Origin: Thermodesulfobacteriaceae bacterium
GTDB lineage: Bacteria; Desulfobacterota; Thermodesulfobacteria; Thermodesulfobacteriales; Thermodesulfatatoraceae
Assembly: GCA_015494065.1 (NCBI GenBank)
Contig: WGCA01000011.1
Location: 1-32,484, forward strand
Reading direction: 5' to 3'
Length of the DNA: 32,484 nt
Each line of letters starts with the position of its first letter. Positions within the stretch are counted from its first letter, which is position 1. The translations under genes and the position numbers were made by a program. The notes beneath the pieces were generated by a model, which saw nothing but the letters and a program-made list of their open reading frames with translations, was not told the origin of the DNA and made no database searches. Shown piece by piece: positions 1 through 8,615 of this stretch.

Positions 1-1193
1 GCCTGCCAGATCTCACCGTGGACAAACACCTGTCCGCCTTCCGGCCCGACCCTAGTGATGGCGTGGCCCGTTTCTCCCACCAGCCCTTCCGCCCCGGTGG
101 CGGGTTTGCGTCTCGTGGCCTTGACGGCCAGATAGGTGACCCCGGCCAAAAAGACCCCCGTACTGGTCAAGACTGGCACCAGCACCTGGGAGGTGAGTCT
201 CAGCCCGGCCGGGCTTTTGTCAAAAAGCATGAGGGAGCCTAAGATCAGACTGACAAAGCCTGCCAGAGCAAGCAGCCCATAGCTGGTTACCTTGATCTCT
301 AAAAAGAACAAGAGTCCGGCCAGAAGGATCAAGAGCAGGCCCGCGTAGTTTACCGGCAGGAGGTGCATGGCGTAAAAGGCCAGTACCAGACACAGGACCC
401 CTACCACCCCGGGGAGGATGGCCCCGGGGTGGGAGAGTTCAAAATAAAGCCCGGCCAGCCCCAACATGAGGAGGATGTAAGCAATGTTAGGGTTGGTGAT
501 GAGGCGCAGGATCCGGCTCCTCAAGTCCTCTTTCAGGGTAATCACGGTGGCCTGTTTGGTACGGAGCACCACTTCCCGGTCAAGGAGTTTTACCTTACGG
601 CCGTCTAACTTTTGCAAAAGGTCAGAAATACTTTCGGCCATCAGGTCGATCACGTGCCGTTTAAGGGCCTCTTCCGCGGTAAGGGAAACGCTTTTGCGTA
701 CGGCCTTTTCGGCCCAGTCGGCGTTTCGGCCCCTCAGTTTGGCCAACGATCTGGCAAAAGCCGCCAGGTCGTTTTCAACCTTTTTGGCCATCTCTTCGTC
801 CATTTTCTGACCCATAGTCACGGGGTGGGCGGCCCCAATGTTGGTCCCCGGGGCCATGGCGGCTACGTGGGCGGCTAGTGTAATAAAGGTGCCGGCGGAG
901 GCGGCCTGGGCCCCAGGCGGAAATACGTATACCACCACCGGGACCTCGGCGTTTAAGATCATCTTGACGATCTTGCGGGTGGTGGTAACCAGTCCTCCAG
1001 GGGTATCCAGCGTGATGATCAGGGCTTCGGCGGAGTTCCTTTTGGCCTCGCTGAGCGCCTCTTCGATCTTGGAAGCAGTAAGCGGGGTGATGGCCTCTTG
1101 TAAAGGCAGCACCAGGACTTTCTCCTCCGCGGCTTCTGCGCCGAAGGCAAGCGCCAGGAAGAATATGGTGGCTAAGGTCAAGTTTTTAAGGAT
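1..1193 (-). CDS. nfeD: NfeD-type membrane-bound serine protease (ClpP class), 3' end outside window
   Basis: This frame is open from 1193 to the left edge (397 codons seen). It encodes a signal peptide-like start (LKNLTLATIFFLALAFGAEA), a Clp-fold protease domain and four or five membrane segments after about residue 215, and it ends in the start of the NfeD C-terminal OB-type domain (VHGEIWQ), which the window cuts. The protease domain shows DTPGG near 63-67 and the nucleophile Ser99 in AASAGT. Lys137/138 in AKKVEN is the likely general base, by comparison with the archaeal NfeD homologue 1510-N, which uses a Ser/Lys dyad. Family members cleave hydrophobic stretches of membrane partners such as stomatins; no stomatin gene is visible here. 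The gene follows the uracil-DNA glycosylase by 26 bp, so it is probably in the same transcript. The start is unusual: GGAGGAGG at 1200-1207 is ideally spaced only for an AUC codon at 1193-1191. A TTG at 1181-1179 is 18 nt from the SD and would remove the charged n-region. No in-frame ATG or GTG exists after the upstream stop. Confidence 0.9.
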   Translation of the reverse strand, partial: MLKNLTLATIFFLALAFGAEAAEEKVLVLPLQEAITPLTASKIEEALSEAKRNSAEALIITLDTPGGLVTTTRKIVKMILNAEVPVVVYVFPPGAQAASAGTFITLAAHVAAMAPGTNIGAAHPVTMGQKMDEEMAKKVENDLAAFARSLAKLRGRNADWAEKAVRKSVSLTAEEALKRHVIDLMAESISDLLQKLDGRKVKLLDREVVLRTKQATVITLKEDLRSRILRLITNPNIAYILLMLGLAGLYFELSHPGAILPGVVGVLCLVLAFYAMHLLPVNYAGLLLILLAGLLFFLEIKVTSYGLLALAGFVSLILGSLMLFDKSPAGLRLTSQVLVPVLTSTGVFLAGVTYLAVKATRRKPATGAEGLVGETGHAITRVGPEGGQVFVHGEIWQ

Positions 1194-1219
1194 GTCTTTC
1201 CTCCTCCGAGAGATGGTTT

Positions 1220-1894
1220 TTATTTTACTTCTTCATAAATCTTTTTTAAGAGTTTGAGGTCTTCGAAGGCCAGCCTTTTGTTGGCGGGAAAACGCAAGAG
1301 AAACGCCGGATGGTAGGTGACCACCACTTTGAGGTGGTCAAGCTGGTGTACCCGGCCCCTTAACCGGGAAAGGGGTTCGGTGGTACCCAATACGGTCTGG
1401 GCGGCGATGAGGCCCAGGGTACAAATAATCTTTGGAGAAATTACCTTGATCTGCTTGCGCAGATAGGGCAGACAGGCCTCGATCTCTTCCGGCTCCGGGT
1501 TGCGGTTGCCCGGGGGGCGACATTTGACCACGTTGGTGATGTAAACGTCAGCCCGCCTTATGTTGATGGCCTTTAGCATTTGGTCCAAGAGTTTGCCCGC
1601 CCGTCCCACGAAAGGCCGACCTTCCAGGTCTTCTTCCCGGCCGGGGGCTTCCCCTATGAGCATCAGTTTGGTGTGGGACGGTCCTTCCCCCAGGACGATG
1701 TTGGTCCTGGTCCGGTGCAGGGGGCATCTGGTGCACCCCTTAATTTCCGCCGCAATTTCTGCCAGGTCTTTCGGGGCAGGACTTAAATCGAGCTCCAGGA
1801 ATCTCTTGAAGGCCTTTTTGGCAGGCAAAGTTTTGACTCCTAATCTTTCAAGATAAAGCAGGTAGTTTTTGAGTCCCTCCCAAAAATCATTCAT
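1220..1894 (-). CDS. udg: Type-4 (Fe-S) uracil-DNA glycosylase
   Basis: This 224-residue protein removes uracil from DNA, which matters most in thermophiles where cytosine deamination is fast. Four cysteines that hold the family's 4Fe-4S cluster are present: Cys54 and Cys57 (CTRCPLH), Cys125 (KCRPPGNRNPEP) and Cys141 (ACLPYL). Motif A is GEAPGREEDLEGRPFVG at 81-97, and the C-terminal motif is HPAFLLR at 195-201. I chose the ATG at 1894, whose first base overlaps the stop of the pump gene (TGATG). A TTG one codon upstream is possible but less likely. Translation is probably coupled to the RND permease gene, so a repair enzyme rides on an efflux operon. About 50 residues precede the catalytic domain, somewhat more than in the shortest family members; they look like a helical extension. 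Confidence 0.93.
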   Translation of the reverse strand: MNDFWEGLKNYLLYLERLGVKTLPAKKAFKRFLELDLSPAPKDLAEIAAEIKGCTRCPLHRTRTNIVLGEGPSHTKLMLIGEAPGREEDLEGRPFVGRAGKLLDQMLKAINIRRADVYITNVVKCRPPGNRNPEPEEIEACLPYLRKQIKVISPKIICTLGLIAAQTVLGTTEPLSRLRGRVHQLDHLKVVVTYHPAFLLRFPANKRLAFEDLKLLKKIYEEVK

Positions 1895-4800
1895 CAAAGG
1901 ACCAGGCGTCTTTCTTGTTTGATCCGGTGGTCAAGATAATAAAGGATGGGTACCACCATCCGGGAAAAGAGGGTCGAAGCCACCTCTCCGGACATCAGGG
2001 AGAGGGCCAGCCCGTTAAAAATAGGGTCAAATAGGATCACAAAGCTGCCCACCACTACGGATAACGCGGTAAGGAGCATGGGCCGGAAACGGATCGCCCC
2101 GGCGTCGATCACGGCCTCTTCCAGGGGCATTCCCTCTTTTAGCCGGAGTTCGATGAAGTCAGCCAGGATGATGGAATTTCTCACCACGATCCCGGCCCCG
2201 GCGATAAAGCCTATCATGGAGGTGGCGGTGAAAAAGGCCCCGTAAAGGGCGTGGGCTGGCACGATTCCGATGAGGGACAGCGGAATGGGGGCCAGGATTA
2301 CCAGCGGAATGGAATAGGATTTAAACCAGGCCACCACCAGGATATAGATCAGGATCAGGCAGACTCCGAAGGCGATACCCAGGTCCCGGAAGACTTCGTA
2401 GGTGATGTGCCATTCACCGTCCCATTTGACGGCCCATTCCTTCTCGGAAAAGGGCAGGTGGGTGTAGTAAATCTTTAGTTTTTCACCATTTGGTGCCTTA
2501 AGCTCTTTAAGGACCTTGTTGATCTTCAAGATCCCGTATACCGGGCTTTCTTCAAGACCCGCCATGTCCCCTACCACGTACACCACGGGATGGAGGTTTT
2601 TGTGGTAGATGGGATGCGGTACAACGGCCTTTTCCCAGTGCGCGATTTCGGCCACGGATACCAGGGAACCGTAAGCGGTCTTGACCTTTATGTTGGAGAG
2701 ATCAGGGAGGGAGGAGCGTTCCTCTCTGGGAAAACGCACTTTTAACAGGACGTCTTCCCGGGCGTAATCGTCGTGAAAAAGGCCCAACATACGCCCGGAA
2801 AGTGCCGTCTCCACCACCTGGAGCACCCGTTCCGGGGTAACCCCTGAGAGGAGGGCCTTTTTACGGTCCACCACCAGGCGCCATTCCACCTGGGGGTCCG
2901 TCATATACCAGCCCACGTCCACCACCCCGGGTGTCTTTTCAAAGATCTCCTTTATTTTACGGGCCAGGGCGATCTGTTCCTCGTAATCGCTGCCGTAAAC
3001 TTCAGCCACCAGGGTTTGTAGCACCGGTGGGCCAGGGGGTATCTCGGCCACGGTAAGGGTCTTGACCCCCAGTTCTTCGGCCAGGGGTTCCAGAAGCTTT
3101 CTCACCCTTTTGGCGATATCATGGCTCTGGAGTTTGCGTTCATGTTTGGGTACCAGGTTGACCTGGATATCGCAGACGTTATCCCCTTCCCGGAGATAAT
3201 AGTGGCGTATCAAGCCGTTAAAATTAAAGGGGGCCGCGGTACCCACGTATATTTCAAAATCGGTTACGTAAGGTTCTTCAAGCAGTTTCCGCCCCAAGGC
3301 CTCGGCCACGCGCCCGGTCTTTTCAAGGGGGGTGCCCTCGGGCATGTCAATAATGATTTGGAATTCGCTTTTGTTATCAAAGGGAAGCATTTTCACCCTT
3401 ACGATCTTAAAGTAAAAAAGGGAACAGGCCCCTACAAAGAGCAGGCTCACTGCGAAGAGGAAGCTCCATCGCCATAAAGGATGGCGTATTAGGTGCCCCA
3501 TCACCCAGCGGTAATACCGGGTGATAAGGCTTTCTTTTTCTTCTTCTCCGGGCTTTTTGGGCAGAAAGTGGTAGGCCGTCCAGGGGGTGATGATGAAGGC
3601 CACGATCATGGAAAGAAACATGGCCACCGAAGCCCCCACGGGCATGGGGCGCATGTAGGGGCCCATAAGGCCTCTTACAAAGGCCATGGGTGCAATGGCG
3701 GCGATAACCGTGAAGGTGGCCAGGATGAGGGGTGCCCGGACCTCGTTTACCGCATAAACGATGATCTCTTTGAAGGGCTTGCCCCGATTTTCTGGCAGAC
3801 GCAGGTGTCGGACGATATTTTCCACGTCGACGATGGGGTCGTCCACCAGGATGCCGATACAGAAAATGAGGGCAAAAAGGGTGACCCGGTTCAGGGTGTA
3901 ACCGTAAAGCCAGTAGACGGCCAGGGTGATGGCCAGGGTCACCGGGACCGCCACCATTACCACCAGACTGGCTCTCAACCCCAGGAAGAGGCCCACCAGA
4001 CACGCCACCGCGGCGGTGGCAATAAAGAGGTGTTCAAGGAGTTCGTCCGTCTTTTCCCGGGCGGTTTCGCCGTAATTACGGGTCACGGTGACCTGGACGT
4101 CCTCAGGGATAACGTGACCCTTGAGGATTTCGATTTTTTCCAGGATCTTTTCCGCCAGTTTGGTGGCGTTTTTCCCCTTTCGCTTGGCGATGGCCAGTGA
4201 TACCGCCGGAAAGACTTCACCGGGCGCAGCCTTAATCCCTTTTCTCTCAGCCGCCGGGCCGGGGATGAAGAGGACGTAGTTTTCAGGCTCCTCCGGGCCA
4301 TCAATGACCCGGGCCACGTCTTTGAGATAGACGGGCTTGCCCGCCACCACTTTGATCACACTCTGCTCCAGTTCGTGTAAGTCCCGGAAGAAATTTTCGA
4401 GCCGGACCACAAAGTGGTAATTATCTTCCCGGAAGGAGCCCACGAGGCGGGCCTGGTTCTGGCGCCGGATAATCTCGGCCACTTCTAAGGGATCAAGCCC
4501 CAGGGCGTAGATTTTCTGGGGGTCGACCTCGATCCGGACCTCTCTCCTGAGTCCGCCTTTGATAAAGGTTTCGGAGATCCCCGGAATGTTTCTGATTTCG
4601 TCGTCCACCTGGGCTACGATCCGGCGCAGGGTAAAGGAATCATAGCCTTCGCCCCAGAAGGTAAGGACCACAATGGGGACGTCGTCAATGGAGCGGGGTT
4701 TGAGCAAGGGCATGGAACAGCCCGGCGGGATCCAATCCAGGTGCTGGTAAAGCTTGTCATAAGTCTTGACCAGACTTTCCTCGACGTCTTCCCCCACGTA

Positions 4801-5106
4801 AAAACGAACCACAGTGAGGGCACGCCCATTCATCGCGGTGGAATAGACGTATTCCACCCCGGGGATTTCCCAGAGGAGTTTTTCCATGGGGTAGATGACC
4901 CGGTTTTCGATCTCTTTGGCGGTGGCCCCGGGCATTTCCACAAAGACGTCTATCAAGGGGACCACTATCTGGGGTTCTTCCTCAGAAGGGGTATTGATGA
5001 CCGCAAAAACCCCCAGGAGGATGGTGGCAAGGATGATGATGGGGGTCAGTTTGGAATCGGCAAAGTAAGAAGTTAAGCGGTAAAGAAAAGAATGCTCCTT
5101 CACCAT
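1894..5106 (-). CDS. RND-family inner-membrane efflux permease (AcrB/AcrD/AcrF type)
   Basis: A 1070-residue proton-driven exporter of full family length, with one N-terminal membrane helix (about 20-38), a large periplasmic loop, six helices, a second loop and a final bundle. The conserved TM4 acidic pair is Asp422-Asp423 in GILVDDPIVDVEN. In the TM10 region the motif is VRNSIILADF, where Arg sits at the place of the Lys of AcrB; this is common in some RND subfamilies. The periplasmic loops have the usual EMPGATAKEIENRV and EMPEGT-like elements (DMPEGTPLEKTGRV). The gene starts 2 bp after the adaptor gene and overlaps the next gene by one base, so translation is coupled. With the adaptor and the TolC-type protein it forms a full tripartite pump. 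Substrate cannot be read from sequence; the lack of heavy-metal Met/His clusters argues for organic substrates rather than CzcA-like metal export. Confidence 0.95.
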   Translation of the reverse strand: MVKEHSFLYRLTSYFADSKLTPIIILATILLGVFAVINTPSEEEPQIVVPLIDVFVEMPGATAKEIENRVIYPMEKLLWEIPGVEYVYSTAMNGRALTVVRFYVGEDVEESLVKTYDKLYQHLDWIPPGCSMPLLKPRSIDDVPIVVLTFWGEGYDSFTLRRIVAQVDDEIRNIPGISETFIKGGLRREVRIEVDPQKIYALGLDPLEVAEIIRRQNQARLVGSFREDNYHFVVRLENFFRDLHELEQSVIKVVAGKPVYLKDVARVIDGPEEPENYVLFIPGPAAERKGIKAAPGEVFPAVSLAIAKRKGKNATKLAEKILEKIEILKGHVIPEDVQVTVTRNYGETAREKTDELLEHLFIATAAVACLVGLFLGLRASLVVMVAVPVTLAITLAVYWLYGYTLNRVTLFALIFCIGILVDDPIVDVENIVRHLRLPENRGKPFKEIIVYAVNEVRAPLILATFTVIAAIAPMAFVRGLMGPYMRPMPVGASVAMFLSMIVAFIITPWTAYHFLPKKPGEEEKESLITRYYRWVMGHLIRHPLWRWSFLFAVSLLFVGACSLFYFKIVRVKMLPFDNKSEFQIIIDMPEGTPLEKTGRVAEALGRKLLEEPYVTDFEIYVGTAAPFNFNGLIRHYYLREGDNVCDIQVNLVPKHERKLQSHDIAKRVRKLLEPLAEELGVKTLTVAEIPPGPPVLQTLVAEVYGSDYEEQIALARKIKEIFEKTPGVVDVGWYMTDPQVEWRLVVDRKKALLSGVTPERVLQVVETALSGRMLGLFHDDYAREDVLLKVRFPREERSSLPDLSNIKVKTAYGSLVSVAEIAHWEKAVVPHPIYHKNLHPVVYVVGDMAGLEESPVYGILKINKVLKELKAPNGEKLKIYYTHLPFSEKEWAVKWDGEWHITYEVFRDLGIAFGVCLILIYILVVAWFKSYSIPLVILAPIPLSLIGIVPAHALYGAFFTATSMIGFIAGAGIVVRNSIILADFIELRLKEGMPLEEAVIDAGAIRFRPMLLTALSVVVGSFVILFDPIFNGLALSLMSGEVASTLFSRMVVPILYYLDHRIKQERRLVL

Positions 5107-5108
5107 GA

Positions 5109-6275
5109 TTAGATGACCCGGTCTCCGTCTCGTACCAGATTAAGGGGGGAGATTACGATCTTTTCCCCTGCCTCAAGCCCGGCCAACACTTCCGCCCAAA
5201 GGCCTTCGGCCTTGGCCTTTTCCCGGGTAAGAGGGGTGGTGGTCGGGAAAAAGGCCCCGGATTCTTCTTTTTGGTAAGAACGTCCCAGTCGGACTACGCG
5301 GAAGCGGGCTAATCCGTCCTTTTCCACCACCATCACCCCGGTAAGCTCTCCCCTCAAGACTACGGCCCGCCAGGGGATCAAGACTGCTTTTTTGTGAGAA
5401 ACGGGGAAATAAAGCTCTCCGTAAAGTCCCGAACGAAAAACTCCATTTTTCGGAAGCGCCAGTTTTACCAGGAAAGTGCGGCTTTGGGGGTCGATGTGGG
5501 CCACTATTTCTTTGACCGGGGCTTCTTCCACCAGGTCAACGGCGGGAAACATTATCTTAAACCTTTGGCCAGGACGTAATTTGCCCAAAAAGGCCTCGTC
5601 CAGTTCCACCCGAAACTCAAAGCCCCCGGAGAGATCATCGATGAAAACGAGGGGAGTGCCGGCGTTTACAAAGCTCCCTTTATCCGCCAGGCGTTTGGCC
5701 ACCAGCCCTTCAGTCGGGGATTTGATCTGGGTGTAAGGGAGTATGCTTTTTACCTCCTTGAGTCGGGCCAGGATCTCCTTCTCTTTGGCCGCAAGGGCCT
5801 TTTCCCGGGCCAACAGGGCCTTGTATTCCGCGGTGACCCGGTCGAATTCCTCCTTAGTGGCGGCCTTTTCCGCCAGCAGGTTTTTGAAACGCCGGTAATT
5901 GGCTTCCGCGTAGCTTAAACGGGCCCTTACCGCCTCTTTTTCTCTGGTGGTGGCTTTATAGGCCTCTTTGAGGGCCTTTATTTGGGCCCTGATGGGGGCG
6001 TCGTCTAAGGTGATGATAGGGCTTCCCGGTCTGACCACGTCTCCTTCCTTAACGTGAACGGCCTTTACGTAACCGGAAATTTTGGAAGAAAGGGATATCT
6101 GGTTTACGGCCCTTACGGTACCGGGAAATACCCGGACCTTGGGGACCATCTTCGGGTTCACGGTCAAAAGGGTGGCCTTTATTTTGCGGGGAGGGGTTTG
6201 CTGGGGCTCCTTTTCTTCTTGACCGCAAGCCCCCAAAAACAAGACCAGGATTAGAAAAAGCCAGTATTTTTTCAT
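5109..6275 (-). CDS. RND efflux periplasmic adaptor (membrane fusion protein), lipoprotein
   Basis: A 388-residue adaptor that links the inner-membrane pump to the outer-membrane channel. The N-terminus has a lipoprotein signal with lipobox LGAC (Cys17), so the mature protein is probably lipid-anchored in the inner membrane. Then come the first half of a lipoyl-like barrel (SLSSKISGYVKAVHVKEGD, about 60-80), a long alpha-helical coiled-coil hairpin rich in Ala, Glu and Lys (about 95-170), the second lipoyl half (IKSPTEGLVAKRLADKGSFV) and beta-barrel domains. The start is the ATG that overlaps the stop of the tolC-type gene (ATGA), behind a good GGAGGAG Shine-Dalgarno. Length and order of domains are typical of the HlyD_D23/AcrA-type adaptors. 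Confidence 0.94.
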   Translation of the reverse strand: MKKYWLFLILVLFLGACGQEEKEPQQTPPRKIKATLLTVNPKMVPKVRVFPGTVRAVNQISLSSKISGYVKAVHVKEGDVVRPGSPIITLDDAPIRAQIKALKEAYKATTREKEAVRARLSYAEANYRRFKNLLAEKAATKEEFDRVTAEYKALLAREKALAAKEKEILARLKEVKSILPYTQIKSPTEGLVAKRLADKGSFVNAGTPLVFIDDLSGGFEFRVELDEAFLGKLRPGQRFKIMFPAVDLVEEAPVKEIVAHIDPQSRTFLVKLALPKNGVFRSGLYGELYFPVSHKKAVLIPWRAVVLRGELTGVMVVEKDGLARFRVVRLGRSYQKEESGAFFPTTTPLTREKAKAEGLWAEVLAGLEAGEKIVISPLNLVRDGDRVI

Positions 6276-7606
6276 TGGTCTCCTCCGGAAAGGGTTCCGG
6301 CGCGGAACTTCAGTTCCGTTAAGGCCAGGCGATATCGGTAAAGGGCGTCCAAATGTTGAAGTCTGGCCTTTTTGAGTGCGGTTTGGGCGTCAAGTAATTC
6401 TACGATGATGGTAAGCCCTTCCCGATAACGTTTTTCGACGATCTTTAACCCTTCCTTGGCTTCGGCTACCGCGGCCTCGGTGACTTTTACCTGTTTGTGG
6501 GCGGTCAGGAGGTTGAGGTAGGCTTTTTCGACCTGATGGTATACCTCCCGTTCGTATGCCTTGAGTTGGGACTGCTGGGCCAGTTCCCGGGCCCTGGCCT
6601 CCGCCAGTCGGGCCTTGTCCCCGAAGCCCCGGAAGACATTGAAATCTACCTGGGCCCAGAGGGTAAAGGCGTCTCCCTGGGCCCCGCCTATCCCTTCGGA
6701 GTTGTATTCGTAAACCCCTTTGAGATTCACCGCCGGGCCGAAATTGAGTTTGGCCCCGCGGACCTCTTCTTGGGCCAGCTTGAGTTTGGCCTTTTCGGCC
6801 AGGAGATCAGGGCGCTGGCTCAAGGCCTTTTGCGTCCAGAAAGCAAGGTCCGGGACCTTAACAAAGGAAAGGGAGACCTTTTGGGGGACCCACTCTTTGG
6901 TGAGGGGGACACCCAGGATCACGTTCAGCCTGGAACGGGCAATTTTGGCCTTGGCTTTGGCGTCCAGCAATTCTTTTTCAAGGCTGGCTAAAAACACCTT
7001 GGCCTGCAGGTAATCAGAACGTAAGGCCATTCCCTGGGCCAGCCGGGCCGAAACTGTTTTGAGGTTGGCCCTGGCCGTTTCAACGGCGCTCTTCATCACT
7101 TCTATCCGTTCTTGGGCCAGGAGCCAGGAAAGATAGGCGCTTTCTGTTTCGTAAAGGATCCTTTGCTTGACGGCTTCACGCCAGAAAAGGGCCATTTCGT
7201 GGTTAATTTTGGCCTTGCGGTAACCGGTTATTTCCTGGCCCCGGTTGAAAAGGGGCTGGGTGATAGCAATTTCTGTCTTGAGGTTGGTAAGGGGCGAGGG
7301 GTAATTCAGACGGTCCAGTTCAAAGTCTTTGGCCTGAAAGTTTTGCTGGGCAAGCTTGCTTGAAAAGACGTAGACTGGGCTGTCGCTGCGCTGGTAAAGC
7401 TCTCTGATATCCACCCGGGGGAAGAAGGCGCTGCGGGCCTTGGTTATACCAGCCGCGGCCGCTTCCACCTGGGCTTCGGCTGCCTTCAGATAGGGGTTCT
7501 TGGCCAAGGCTATCTTTTGGGCCTTCTCCAAGGTCAAAGGCTCGGCGGCGTATGCCTTTGCCAGCAGCAGAAAAACCAGCCAAAACCCCCAGCGGGCAAG
7601 ACGCAT
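6272..7606 (-). CDS. TolC-family outer-membrane efflux protein
   Basis: A 444-residue outer-membrane channel component. A Sec signal peptide ends near residue 20 (VFLLLAKAYA-AEP). The mature protein has the internal duplication of the OEP family: LTLEKAQKIALAKNP at the start of the first repeat, and a second helical repeat around residues 250-430 that includes FNVFRGFGDKARLAEARAR and the late helix EGLTIIVELLDAQTALKKA. It is the first gene of the pump operon and overlaps the adaptor gene by 4 bp. The 98 bp between it and the KptA-like gene upstream probably holds its promoter, because the KptA-like frame ends there and no strong terminator is seen. Confidence 0.94.
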   Translation of the reverse strand: MRLARWGFWLVFLLLAKAYAAEPLTLEKAQKIALAKNPYLKAAEAQVEAAAAGITKARSAFFPRVDIRELYQRSDSPVYVFSSKLAQQNFQAKDFELDRLNYPSPLTNLKTEIAITQPLFNRGQEITGYRKAKINHEMALFWREAVKQRILYETESAYLSWLLAQERIEVMKSAVETARANLKTVSARLAQGMALRSDYLQAKVFLASLEKELLDAKAKAKIARSRLNVILGVPLTKEWVPQKVSLSFVKVPDLAFWTQKALSQRPDLLAEKAKLKLAQEEVRGAKLNFGPAVNLKGVYEYNSEGIGGAQGDAFTLWAQVDFNVFRGFGDKARLAEARARELAQQSQLKAYEREVYHQVEKAYLNLLTAHKQVKVTEAAVAEAKEGLKIVEKRYREGLTIIVELLDAQTALKKARLQHLDALYRYRLALTELKFRAGTLSGGDQ

Positions 7607-7704
7607 GTTTTCAAGCTTTAACGCAGCCTAGCAAATAGGTCAACAAAGACCAAAAATTCACATGGCACCGTTTTTTCGGGGTTGGCGGAGCAAGGGTGAA
7701 TTTA

Positions 7705-8421
7705 TCATCCACGGTGGCGCCGCCGTCTTTCTCTTTTCCAGGCGGGGTCTTTTTTGCGCCCTTTGGTGAGTTTGCGGAAAGGGATGGCCTTTTCGGGGAT
7801 GACGATTTCCTGAGCAGCCCTTTCTTCTTGTGGTTTTTCTTTAGGTCTAGGGGCGTAACGGGCCCGAAAGGCCTCGTCGACCTTGGGGCCCCTGAGGGCC
7901 GGGGCAGGGATCCAGCTTGAAAGGAAGATTTTTTCAAGATAGCGTTCAAAAACCGCCCCTTCCTGCATGGCCTTCTGGGTATCCACTTCGATTATCAGGG
8001 CCCCGCGTCTTCGAGCCATACGTGCGGCCAGATCCTTTTCCGGGGTAAGGATGATCTTTTCTGCCGCCAGGCCTTCTTCGGCGACCTTGATCCAGGCCCT
8101 GGGACGCACGGGAGTAAAAAGCCAGGGCGGAGGGTGGGCTTCAAAGACGGTCTTATAAATATGTGGGTCAGCAAATTCTTTTCGGACCCCGAGGAGTTGT
8201 TCTTCTTCCAGATAAACGAACTTTTCGGGCTTAAAAATGGCAAAGAAATCTCTGATCTGCTTGGCCTTGATGTTTTTAAAACCATCGATTTCGTTTAAGG
8301 CCTTAAGCAGATCCTTTAATTTTACTAGTCCGTTTACGGGGAAGAGTCCAAATTCGTCAGGACGGCGGCCTAACACGTAATAGAGGAGTTTTTCGAGTCT
8401 TTTTGCCTCACGGTCAGTCAT
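7705..8421 (-). CDS. Divergent Tpt1/KptA-fold protein (RNA 2'-phosphotransferase family), catalytic residues altered
   Basis: This 238-residue protein follows the KptA layout. It has an N-terminal winged-helix-like part (LEKLLYYVLGRRPDEFGL, about 9-26, against the usual LSKxLRHxPxxxGL), then KFVYLEEEQLLGVRK, and an ADP-ribosyltransferase-like half: PPPWLFTPVRPRAW (98-110), IILTPEKDLAARMARRRG (123-140), ALIIEVDTQKAMQEGAVF (141-158) and SSWIPAPAL (168-176). Active KptA/Tpt1 uses an Arg-His-Arg-Arg set within LRH, YHGT, RxYVHLS and RHG. Here these read LGR, LFTP, KIILTP and RRG, so the key His and Arg residues appear lost. A Lys/Arg-rich tail (about 215-238) suggests nucleic-acid binding. The gene lies alone, divergent from rpoD. 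The fold assignment is pattern matching by eye; a non-catalytic RNA-binding role or a changed reaction are both possible. Confidence 0.72.
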   Translation of the reverse strand: MTDREAKRLEKLLYYVLGRRPDEFGLFPVNGLVKLKDLLKALNEIDGFKNIKAKQIRDFFAIFKPEKFVYLEEEQLLGVRKEFADPHIYKTVFEAHPPPWLFTPVRPRAWIKVAEEGLAAEKIILTPEKDLAARMARRRGALIIEVDTQKAMQEGAVFERYLEKIFLSSWIPAPALRGPKVDEAFRARYAPRPKEKPQEERAAQEIVIPEKAIPFRKLTKGRKKDPAWKRERRRRHRG

Positions 8422-8502
8422 AATTACCCTTGACTTTTAGCCGAGATTCACCATTTTGCAAATTAGCTTTAGAAGAGTCTGAAAAATTCTAAATTTAAAA
8501 TC

Positions 8503-8531
8503 TTTACAAATTGCTCCGAAAGGGTTATTTT
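8503..8531 (+). promoter_or_regulatory. Probable sigma-70 promoter for rpoD
   Basis: TTTACA at 8503-8508 and TATTTT at 8526-8531 are separated by 17 bp, in an AT-rich 217 bp region between the divergent KptA-like gene and rpoD. A second candidate, TTGCCG then 17 bp then TAAATA, lies about 45 bp downstream. Both would give a leader of more than 50 nt. Confidence 0.4.
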
Positions 8532-8599
8532 ATTGGCAAGGTCCTGGTTGCCGAAAATTAAAATTAGTGCTAAATATTGTAGGCTTAAAAATTTAAAAA

Positions 8600-8615
8600 T
8601 TTCAAAATTTTGAAA
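8600..8615. promoter_or_regulatory. Perfect 16 bp palindrome in the rpoD leader
   Basis: TTTCAAAATTTTGAAA is a perfect dyad 24 bp upstream of the GTG start of rpoD. It is preceded by two AAATTTAAA-like stretches. It could be an operator or simply AT-rich leader DNA; no T-run follows it, so it is not a standard terminator. Confidence 0.35.

Noticed and set aside
1895-1897. TTG start for the uracil-DNA glycosylase
   Set aside because: The next codon is ATG in a TGATG overlap with the upstream gene, which is the more usual arrangement.
3493-4200. Open frame of 235 codons on the plus strand inside the RND permease gene
   Set aside because: It is antisense to a clear RND permease with intact motifs, is full of His/Gly/Asp by shadow codon effects and has no Shine-Dalgarno or family match.
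7611-7949. Minus-strand frame of 112 codons overlapping the KptA-like 3' end
   Set aside because: It overlaps the better supported KptA-like frame, has no start signal and low-complexity Lys/Pro/Ser sequence.
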